A stretch of 64,000 nt of DNA. Origin: Candidula unifasciata (lineage: Eukaryota; Mollusca; Gastropoda; Stylommatophora; Geomitridae). The DNA lies in assembly GCA_905116865.2 (NCBI GenBank), contig CAJHNH020001147.1, forward strand, positions 241,501-305,500. The letters run 5' to 3'. The position numbers and the translations under genes were made by a program. Below the pieces are notes generated by a model. It was given only the letters and a program-made list of their open reading frames with translations, was not told where the DNA came from and ran no database searches. Below, piece by piece: positions 47,201 to 59,200 of this stretch. The stretch's first letter is position 1. Every line of letters begins with the position of its first letter.

Positions 47201-50200
47201 GGGTGAAAAGTAACAAAACTCAAGGACTGCTTGCTAAATGTACCATCAAATGACAACTCTTGGTTAAAATTCGGGAGCGAATGGAAAACTGTGCTGCTGA
47301 GACTCAACCCTGACCGAGAGATTTACCCGCAGCCAAGACGAGTAACATCTCTTGTGGGCGACTTCTCGCAGCAAGATCCCACCTACGTACATCCTCTGTC
47401 AATCCTCAGTGTCGTCGTCACCGCGCTGAGGTACACCATGGCAGCAACTATTCATATGCTGGCTTGAAAACAATGTCCGACAAAGTTACACCCCACGGCA
47501 TACATGCAAGCTCAAAGTCCGACGATCATAACTCGTACCGATTAGGAAAAGTCTGAATGTCCGTATCCACTGGTCCAACTCGCCCGAGTGTTGGGACCAA
47601 ACAGGTGAAGCCACGCCTGACGCATTTTGCTTCCCCATTCTGTCGTGCTAAGGGCACAGCTGAAACAACGTTAAAGGTGTCTAACGTAAGATGAAAAAGA
47701 ATGTACCTATTTGTGTGGCCACAAACGTCCTAGACCTGCGGGCTGCTCCCCGCTGATCTCCGGAGAGCGCAGCCTTGTAGCGCGGGAAGCTCAATACACG
47801 GTTGTGAGGTTAAGCAGTCATGGGCAGGACGTGACGATTCCTTGGGTGAGCCCAGACCCAGAGCATCATGTGTCGGCTCTGCATTTATGGAAGCCTCCTT
47901 GGATGGCGGGGAATGCCCATGATCTGACCCTGCCTTCCCTTGAGGGCTGAAAACTCTACATAGAGCTGCCTTAAGGACGACATGCCGGGGGCCACACTTG
48001 TGTCAAAAGTCAAAGAGGACACCACACAAATAAGGCAACATCTCGACCCACACAAAACAATGGCCACAGTCAACCTAGAAATAGGCTTGACGTCTTCCTC
48101 CGAAGTCGGAGTACATCTGCCTGAGAGGCGGGGAACGAGTACTGCAAACAAATAAGCCAGTAAAACGGTTGTATACGCAAAACTCAGGTCAAGGTAAAAG
48201 CCAAAAGTCCATTTTGGACGAACAACCGCGACTTACCGCCGGAATTCACAGCCGGTGAACAAGAAGAAGAAGAAGAAGAAGAATGGATAGTGCAGTCGCC
48301 ACAGATTGTGCAGGTTAGACTGGATAGTGCAGTCGCCACAGATTGTGCAGGTTAGAATGGATAGTGCAGTCGCCACAGATTGTGCAGGTTAGACTGTCTG
48401 TTTCTGTCCCCTATGCGTGACCAGCATTCTAACCATTTGGCTAGTTATATATCCACAACAACACAGTGAAATGACACCATGTCAACATACAACCACAACA
48501 ACACAGTGAAATGACACCATGTCAACATACGACCACAACAACACAGTGAAATGACACCATGTCAACATACAACCACAACAACACAGTGAAATGACACCAT
48601 GTCAACATACAACCACAACAACACAGTGAAATGACACCATGTCAACATACAACCACAACAACACAGTGAAATGACACCATGTCAACATACGACCACAACA
48701 ACACAGTGAAATGACACCATGTCAACATACAACCACAACAACACAGTGAAATGACACCATGTCAACATACGACCACAAAAACAATATTGACAAAATCAAC
48801 CACAGGCTACTCACTTCAGGAAGTGTAACTGTTTCGTCCTTCGCCAGCTCCTGGAAATACTTTTGTCTCTTCCAAAAACGCCTTCAAAAGACAATAAGAA
48901 AAATAAACACTGTTCTCCCCTTTGTTTCTATCCACTTCTAGAACTCTTCAAAATACTTCTTACAATAAATTCAAAATAGAAAAAACATTCTTTTTCTTTA
49001 TCTTTCTGTCCTCTTCCAGAATTCTAAAACTCTTTAAAAGATTTCTTACCATAAACTCAACAAAGAAAATACACTTTCTTCTTCTTTATCTTTCTGTTAT
49101 TATTTATGTTAGTTGCGTATCCTTTACAGGACGTAGAAGAACCAACCCCAACAGCTCCTGGCTGTTGTGTGGTTTTTCTAGGCAAATTTACGTCCAGTAG
49201 TTTGCCATTGCTTTCTGGACGGTCGGCTTTCTTGATACCACTGTCGAAACCAACGCAAGGCGCATGGCCCGCAGCTGGGATCGCTGTTATTGCCTAGAAC
49301 TCTTTAAAAGATTTCTTACCATAAATTCAACACTTACTTCTTCTTTATCTTTCTGTTATTGTCTAGAACTCTTTAAAAGATTTCTTACCATAAATTCAAC
49401 ACAGAAAATACACTTTCTTCTTCTTTATCTTTCTGTTATTGTCTAGAACTCTTCAAAAGACTTATGAAACATTTAACAGACACACACAAAAATCCTCCTC
49501 CTCCTCCTCTCTTTGTTTTAAATTCCACAAAAAAAACATTTTTGACTTTCAACAAGACACTGCACAATTGACTGCCAGACAAATGTTGCTGTATCTGGTC
49601 AGGTGCATTACTATATAGCTGTACCAACATATGATCAAGCACAAAACACTGAACATTCCATTAAGTTACACCCATCCCACTGTCTTCTCTAGTTATAACA
49701 AAAGTTTGAGATAGCCATGTGATTAGCAGGGAATTGCAACTTAACCGTGTCTTCCTGGTAACGCTATAAAAGTAGGTCACGACTCTGTGAGAATTTCCCC
49801 TAATAAATCCTTTAAAAAAAAATGCTATACTAATTGTTTCACTAATAGTTTTATAGATTTGAATATATTCAATAAAAACCCCTTACTTGATGCAGAACAG
49901 CACTGATCCCACAAACAGAACGGCTGCAATTGTTCCCATTGTGATACCAACAATTCTCTGAGTTTCTGAAGCTTGAAGTCAAAAGATAATGAAACAAATA
50001 TTAGTTGTTATTTGTCATACTTGTCATCATCATCATCATCATCAACAGATTTTCCCCAACACCATAATCATCACTGATATCATATTGTCATCTCAACTTC
50101 CAAGTGGTGAAACAAACAAACAAACAAACAAACAAACCTTTTTTTTTAAAGAGACATCCAGGCCGTCTTAAATTCTGCCCCACTGGCCTCATCTTTATAT

Positions 50201-53200
50201 ACATTATTCCATTCATACATCAGCTAACATATAATAATGATGATGATAATAATAATAATAATAATAATCATCATCAAAAGCTAATTCTTAGTTACAATTG
50301 CTGGGATATGCTCTAGTTATATGAACATTTATAAAGTTAGAATGCTAAGTGGGGGGGGGAGAGAGAACAAACAACCATTATCCTTTAAGAAGGCAAATAG
50401 TCTGTGCTGAGATAACATTCAGTTTCTGACTGTATGTATGTGAGATTTTTCATTGCCTGTGGAAATTGGTTCCACAAACGAGCTGCGGAGTACATGAAGT
50501 CTGTTTTGTACAGGTCTATCCTTAGTTGAAGAATATTTCATATTTTTGGGCATTTGCTATGTCCTCCATTATATTTCATCAGCTAAAGTAACCTGGAGTG
50601 TTGTTGGATAAGATTTTGTGAATACATTTATCCTTATTGACAAGCAGCCGCTTAATGAGTGGTAGGTACTATGAGACTCATATATAGGCTGGGACTGTAT
50701 CTTCCATGCTTATTACTTATTCAATGCTTGAAGTGCTTTTTGTCATTTGATGGCTGAACTGGAACATTCATCCCATGTTGTGCACCTATAGTCTAGTTGG
50801 CTGTGAATGTGGGAAGTATAGGATATCTTTCTAATGTGCTCATCAAGAAAGTTTAACTTTGCAAGTTGGTAAACTGTTGCTTCACAAGAGCTTGTTCAAG
50901 ACAACTGAAGGTTAGATTTCCATAAATATTAACGCCAAGTGTTTTGTGCTTAGTTATTCTGCTCTTCTTCATCTTCCTCTTTGTTCAATGGCTATAAACT
51001 CAGGCCAAAAGTCCTAATTATTTGTCAATTTGGACTTTGGCTTTGAGCCAGAGCCTCCGTTTTGCGTGTACATCCGTTTTACGTGCTTAATTGTGTGCAG
51101 TTAGTTGTTCCTTGCAGTTCAGGCAGATACACTCCGACTTCGAAGGAAGCCCCCAATGAGTCGACTCTTATGACATGCTTGTTGTGGAGGTGGTAGGTCT
51201 ATTCTTGTTTTCCCCACAAAGAGGCCCCACAACTGACTTCACTGTTTTGAAGGGTACCATGAGGCCCCGCAACTCAGACAGGGACTACACTGTTCTGAAG
51301 GGTTCTATCAATGATCCCACCTAGTGCTTTGTGCTGAGTTACACTTTTCCAATGTATAGATGAAAAACCCTCTAGAAATTTAAAGAGTATAATTTGTGTC
51401 CTGTTATTAACGATGATTATGTTTTACCAATGTTAATTTGCCCAGCTCCATTAACTACAATGTTTAAGTCTTATTTTCTTTTTCTTAATGTTCACCAGCT
51501 ATTACCTCAGGCAGAAAACTCCATCTGCTCATTCAATTTTGGACTTTAGTTTTATTTCAGAACTTGAGTTTTGCGTGCACATCCATTTTACAGACGTGGC
51601 TAACTTGTATGCAAACTGCTGGTTCCTCGCCATCAGGCCGCTGCGCTCCAGCTTCAGAGCAAAAATCCCTAAATGGTAGCCTTTTACAACATGCTTGTTA
51701 GAGAGGCAGTCTGTTTCTAGAGCTTGAGTTTTACAAGGCACATCCATTTCACAGACCTGGCTAATTTGTATGCAGACTGTTGGTTCCTCAACTCTCAGGC
51801 AGATGTACTCATGACTTTGAAGGAAACTCCCCCAAATTAGTTGCCTTGTGTGACATGCCGTGGGTCTATTCATGTTTAACCTCTACATTCTAGGGTCAGT
51901 CTTTGCTGGTGTGTTGTGGACTGTTGGTATTGTTTGACCTCTACATTCTAAACCCAGTCTTTGCTGGTGTGTTGTAGACTGTTGGTATTGTTTGACCTCT
52001 ACATTCTAAACCCAGTCTTTGCTGGTGTGTTGTAGACTTTTGGTATTGTTTTGACCTCTACATTTTAAACCCAGTCTTTGCTGGTGTGTTGTAGACTTTT
52101 GGTATTGTTTTGACCTCTACATTTTAAACCCAGTCTTTGCTGGTGTGTTGTAGACTTTTGGTATTGTTTGACCTCTACATTCTAAACTCAGTCTTTGTTG
52201 GTGTGTTGTGGACTTTTGGTATTGTTTTGACCTCTACATTCTAGGGTCAGTCTTTGCTGGTGTGTTGTGGACTTTTGGTATTGTTTTGACCTCTACATTC
52301 TAGGGTCAGTCTTTGCTGGTGTGTTGTAGACTTTTGGTATTGTTTGACCTCTACATTTTAAACCCAGTCTTTGCTGGTGTGTTGTAGACTTTTGGTATTG
52401 TTTGACCTCTACATTCTAAACCCAGTCTTTGTTGGTGTGTTGTGGACTTTTGGTATTGTTTTGACCTCTACATTCTAGGGTCAGTCTTTGCTGGTGTGTT
52501 GTGGACTTTTGGTATTGTTTTGACCTCTACATTCTAGGGTCAGTCTTTGCTGGTGTGTTGTAGACTTTTGGTATTGTTTGGCCTCTACATTCTAGTTTCA
52601 GTCTTTGCTTGTGTGTTGTAGACTTTTGGTATTGTTTTGACCTCTACATTCTAAACCCAGTCTTTGCTGGTGTGTTGTGGACTTTTGGTACTGTTTTGAC
52701 CTCTACATTCTAGGGTCAGTCTTTGCTGTTGTGTTGTAGACTTTTGGTATTGTTTGACCTCTACATTTTAAACCCAGTCTTTGCTGTTGTGTTGTAGACT
52801 TTTGGTATTGTTTGACCTCTACATTTTAAACCCAGTCTTTGCTGGTGTGTTGTAGACTGTTGGTATTGTTTAACCTCTACATTCTAGGGTCAGTCTTTGC
52901 TGGTGTGTTGTGGACTGTTGGTAAATTTAACCTCTTTGTGTGTTGTAGACTGTTGTTATTGTTTGACCTCTTTATTTTAAAGACAGTCTTTGCTGGTGTG
53001 TTGTAGACTATTAGTACAGTGTAATCGTTATTTCTAGGGCAGACAGAACAAACTATGAGCCTTATAATGAAGGTGACGTGAAGTAATTAAAATGAAGAAA
53101 TTTTAAGACAACCAGCACAAAATATATTTATTACTTTATTTTTAATCCTGGTATACTGTAATAAAAAATATTCAATAAAATGGCTTTCTGGTCGAATAAT

Positions 53201-56200
53201 GGATTTTCTTTATGCTGCAATAATATATTAGCCTAGAATATGTGTCTAAACATCTTAAAAACATACTGGTCAAGAATGTGTCTTTAACAGTCTAAATAAC
53301 TGGAAAGGGGGAGGGAGGGGGGCTGAGGGGGGGGGGTATAGATTGTAAAAAAAGCATCTGGGTTTTTTTTTATTCTGGAAAAACAAAAAAAGGCTTTTTA
53401 GGAGTCACTAATTTGAAAACGTATAAGTCGCTGATGTAAAAAAAAATGTTCTGTTGTTGTTTTAAAAAAGTGACTGGGGAGGGGGTGCATGTTTTTGCAC
53501 TAAGGGATCTCAGGGTGCAAGGGTTAACAGTCAAATAGCATTGTCTTTAAAAGGCTAAATAATATCAAAAAGGATCGACTTCACTGCACTGGGTTTAATC
53601 TCATCTGGCTCCCTCTTTCTCTACAGAATGGCTAGCCAACTGGCGAGAGCATCCGCAAAAAGCACAAACTCTGTAACTCCAGCAATAATCCCCAGTGATT
53701 ATCACAAAAATGAATACGTGAATAAACTAAACATGCAGTCAATGAAACGAACACATGCAAACTGTTTAATGACAGAAACCCCTAGATTAGCTAACATCTT
53801 TAACAATCTAAATATCATCAACATATCATCTAAATATCATCAATAGTCATTCTAAAATGAACTTAATATCAGCTTTCCTTTGAAGAAATTCCTAATCTCT
53901 TCTTTAGGAATGGTAATCACAGTTCCAACTTTGATGTAAACAAGTCATTCCATGGTTGCTCTATTCAGGCACCAGCAAAAATCATGCAGAATGCATATCA
54001 GTGTCCTTTGTGAACAAAACTGAAACTGTCATTTCAGCAGAGCCAGTAATATACACAGGCAATAAGAGCGTAAAGCAGCCATCAGAAGTGCCAACACAAA
54101 TAATCTGTCACTAGAACTTCTGTTTACCGTTGATGAAGCAAAATTTACAACAAAATGCAATATTACATAAGGCACCCCTGGCGCTGTGGCAACTGGCCAC
54201 CTGCTTTTTCTCAGAATCTACACTTAACATGACAAACCATGTTTAGGCATGTTGAAAAGTATTCCTCAGGGGAAAAAACACGAAACAATATCACTACTCC
54301 AGGAGTATTCACAAAATGTTTAGTTCTGCTGGAACTTCATAAATCGTGAACACTTATGACTGACGGTAGTAACATGCCACTGCACATATAGATATTCGGC
54401 GCAAAGTCACTTCTAGGTATGTTGTAGGACGAGAGTTCAGTCAACCATCGGTCACAATGTAAGCAGACAATCTATCCTATTCTTCGGCACAGAACTAAAA
54501 GCTCCTCATAAGTCAGCTGCGACGGGCCTGAATTCAGATGAGTAAAAACACAAGAATATCTCTAAATTGTCCACTATTGTATTTAGACATTTACTGAAAG
54601 TGTGTATTTATTTGTTAAACATTTAATAAGTTGGTGAAAGGGTACAATTTCCTGACCAAAAAAAAAAGGTTCTTGCTAGAAGAGGATATTTCTCTTAAAA
54701 TATTGTTTACTTTGATAAAACTATAGGCAAAACAATATGTTTCCATACAAAAATTAAATAAAGTGGACACAAACAATACCTTGCACAATAAGTTGTCTGG
54801 CAATATTTAGCCTAATCTTGTCAGATGGATTACTGGGCCGTCCCTCAACAAGTCTAGTTAATGGAATTGGTTCTGTTTGCGCCTGCACAGTGCTCAAGTA
54901 TTAAATTCACTAAAAATAATATTCAGGGTTGTTTTTGTAATTAATGGCACTTGTAGTCATTATGCTGTCATAATGACATCATAGTTCACTTTTAGTGGCT
55001 GCTTAGCTATAAAGGCACATTATGAGTCACCTTACTAATTGTTTAGTCTTAAGGGAATTTATTTTGTTGAATTTGTCACCATGTTTGTGTTTACTGATTA
55101 TGCCTGCTAATTTATTTCTTAAAAAATTTGAAAAATTATATAAATTCATTTTTTTTCTACTCATTATTTTAAAAACACATATCAGTGACCAAATTTTTTT
55201 TTTTGTGCTGCAATAAAATTTAAAAAAAAAAAAGGAATTTTTGGATTTGTGGCTTTTTAACCCTCATTCTGGTGTGTAAGGTGTAAGGATGACAACAGCC
55301 ACTCAGATCATATTTACTAATGATGCCAGGGACTCCTGGGTTTAAAATACGCCATTAATAACTGACATCATACTCACAAAGGTGCCAGTGATCATATATG
55401 TTAACATATGACACATAAACATTTGACACAATATTTAGCAGGAGTATTTATGATCCCAAATTGTCAGCACAACACTGAAAACTGACATGATACTTACTGG
55501 CAATGGAAGGGATCCCAACTTTGACATCTGATCGACGACCAAGTCCAGCAGGGGATTCCGCCTCAATGTATACATAATATGGCCTGCCACCCTGCAGATT
55601 CTGGGCAGTGTAATTGCTTCTGCTAACATCTATGGTGATGTCTGAAAGAAAATTTACAAGTAAAAGTGTCAAGGACTTTCTTCCCACCAATGTCACATCT
55701 AGCACACAGTGTCAGACCACACATTTGTACAGACTAATCAACCCTTGATTTGTAATGTGACCAATGACCAACATGATGTAAGGCACTTTTGCTTTCCAGG
55801 ATATTTCCTGGACAACATTTTGGGCTGGAATGAGCTAGAAGTCAAGGTCAGTTTAAAAACACTTCCACTGATGCAGACACAAACCACACACAAACACAGC
55901 ATTGTTGCACTTTAAACTGTTACTTTAAACAGTTCTGTCTATGTTACTGATACTTAAAGCTAACAGATTTTAGGTCTTTAACTAATCAGACAACCATCTA
56001 ATGAATCAAACAATCAACCAAACAATCAAAGAATCAATAAACCAATCAACTTACTCAAACAGCAAGCCATGTCCACACACGTCTCCACCAGCTGCTTGCA
56101 GATCAGCAGATAGTAGTGAAGGATGAGAACCTTTGTCTTCTTGTTGCAGCGCGTTGAAGTCCAAGATATCTCCAGGGAATTGGCCTGGCTTCCAGTGGTC

Positions 56201-59200
56201 ACATGCAGGCCTGTTGGCTTCTCCGGTGCTGGAAATGGACAACCAAAAAAACACTGTCAGTCCTGCTTATAGTTACCATAGTTACCACTAATCAGACTGA
56301 GGTCAGATGGGGAGAACTTGCTAGCTTTAGCATTCAGAGCTGCATGGTGTAAACACAGCAGTCGCCACAAACTGTGCAGACTGGGACTTTATGTTTGTTC
56401 CCAACCATACAAAATCCATCAACTTAATGAGGATTTCAAACCTGGATCTCCCAAACATGAGCTCAGTGTTCTTAGCGGTTTGGCCAGCCACTTATCTGAC
56501 AAATAATGATAAGGATGCATTTAGTTTATATTCCAGAGATAAATAAATGGGACAGAGAGAATATTTATCTCGCTTTCAGTAGTAAATCAATAATGTAGAG
56601 GGTATAGTAAACAAAACAAAACAAGAATAAAAACAAAGCACCAACCATTTTTTGTCCCCCGTCCCCCCCCCCCCCCCCATTAAAAAAAACAGGGAAAGGA
56701 CCATTATGATGCCATTGTCGCAACAGACATTTTACACTAAACTCACATTTTCCGTGCTTCAGATGTTCACTGTTTCTGTCTTGTGCATATTGATTTCTCA
56801 TGTTCTATTTTTATTTTACACAAGTGACAGCAGGACAAAGGACAAGAATGAATGAATTAGACAAGTGACAGCAGGACAAAGGACAAGAATGAATGAATTA
56901 GACAAGTGACAGCAGGACAAAGGACAAGAATGAATGAATTAGACAAGCGACAGCAGGACAAAGGACAAGAATGAATGAATTAGACAAGTGACAGCAGGAC
57001 AAAGGACAAGAATAAATGACTGAATCAAGAACTTAACCACAGCACTCAGGACATATATGCTCCGCCCCCTTCCTCAGCAGCTAATGAAGAGTTCTCCAGC
57101 TACAACCCAAATGAAATGTTGCCTGTTTCTTCCCATGAAGACAGAAAATCATTCAGACCCTGTGCTCACTTCTAGCCGAATCAGTCTCTCCAGATATGGA
57201 TACTCTGGATGCTGTGTCTATTCTAAGGCACTTTTTACTTGATCCCAGTGAGCCTTCACCATATCCACTTTATCATAAATAGCTCACCAATCAGAGGAGT
57301 AGCAGCAGCAGCTAATCTACCAGCTTGCTCATTACCTTGCACACAAACATCCTGGACACATACATTCACGATATTCTTCTGAACTGAGTCTCATGAAGTG
57401 ATGCAAGCCACCAGTTTCTATTCTCCGAAACATGCTTGGTGAGTCAGTTATAACTACAACACGTCGGGTTGCACTACTCTCCACTCTACATCGGAAACCT
57501 GCCGTTACTGCCTCCACCTCCATTCCCATGCTAGATGGACCCCAGGATCCCACTTGATTGTGACATTGACTGAGGATCTCCCATCAGCGAGTATACTCTT
57601 CTCCTCCACTCGAAACATCAAATCCTTCTCAAAGGTTAACTCTGTGGAGAGAGGGAGATACATCTGAGAGAACAAAGAATAATATGAGAACAAGTCAGCA
57701 AAGAACCAATACAAAAAAAAAAACAAAGACCACAAACAGTGCAGAACCAATACTAGATAAAACACAAAGACCTCAAATAACATGGTCTGTCTACTTAGAG
57801 AGAATGGCTTGCAAAGCCACACGATAAAGAAAAGAGGAGAGGGACGCAGAGTATGAGGAAGAACAAGAACAAGATGGAAAGATAACATCAGAGAAACTAC
57901 TCCAGTACAATGAGACCATGGACAAGGTAGCCAGAAAAGCAAAAAAGTGGAACCTTATATCACACCTGACATCTACAGCAGTAAATAAGGAAGTGAAGAA
58001 GACAGTACAATCAACCCTTCCACTCTGACCATCCAATTTTTTGTTTTTAATTAGGTCTTTAAAGAGTGACAGAAAGATTTAAAAACATTTTCTTTTTAAA
58101 GGATGCATGTGATTGTTATTGAAAACTTACTCATCTGCTCCATTCTTAACATAGGACTACTTTCAAAAATCAATTCTGTAGAAATAAAAATGACTTTTCT
58201 GGACTCAGATATTATTTTAAACAAACTGACATCTTGTGTCTGTGAATGAGAGTCAGAACTATGGTAGGCTGATTTTAATATCTAGAGCTGAAAAAGGGAC
58301 ATCTCAAGAAAATAAGTTTGCCACCTTTCTAATACACTTCCCAGCTTTAAAAAAATAAAACATGCTAGGCTAACCCTGACTGACCTCCACATTGGGGAGG
58401 ATACAAGGATTATCCAAGGAAGAGGAAACAGATCTGAGAACTTCCTGTTGTGGTAGGGCCACTGGTCTAGGAGGGAAGCTATTCTGATCCGGCAGCTTCT
58501 GCAGCATACTTTGTTCCAAATGATTGGTGTTACCTTTCTCTCTGACAGAGTGATAAGACAGGTTGAGAGAGGGATCACGCTGATTGGGCAACACATGGCA
58601 ATACTGGCCAGGTTTTTGTGCTACTGAGATGAGAAACTTTATCTTTGGCCATAAGTGCCACTGCCATGCTCTGTGATTTCCATGCCTCCCCTACAGCACA
58701 GTATAACATTATCGTCTGGCAACAAGGAAAGATACCAAAAATAACAGTAATCATTTCAGTCATTCTTTATACTTCCGCTTCACACAGCAGTACTTATCTG
58801 ACATCAGAGTTCAACATTTTACAGTTTACTGTTAGATATATTTTCTATTGGTTTCCCCAAATTCTCTGTTGGTATGAAACTTCCTCTTGCCTTCTGTATT
58901 CTTTTTATAATATATTCTGTACCTATATATACAATTAATGAGAACTGCCATGGTGTAGTGGCTAGATGCTTGCCTGCAGACCAGAAGGTCGTAGGTTCAG
59001 ATTCTGATAGAACCAGACTTTTGTCCAAAATGACTTTGGCCCCCAGGTCCACCCAGCCTTGACTGTATATCAGGAACAAGTCCTAGGAAGTAAAGGCGGC
59101 CAATGTGATGCTGACCACATCACCCATCAACTGCCAATTTGTCTATAAAATATATGCCCAATACGCCTAGAGAAGGGCTCTTTACTTGTATATAAACAAT

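Noticed and set aside
57364..57663. A single 300-nt receptor exon running through 57364
   Set aside because: It needs a one-base frameshift at the four-C run, and its 3' two thirds are LINE RNase H (TDS, GNExAD motifs), so it was not accepted as FN3.
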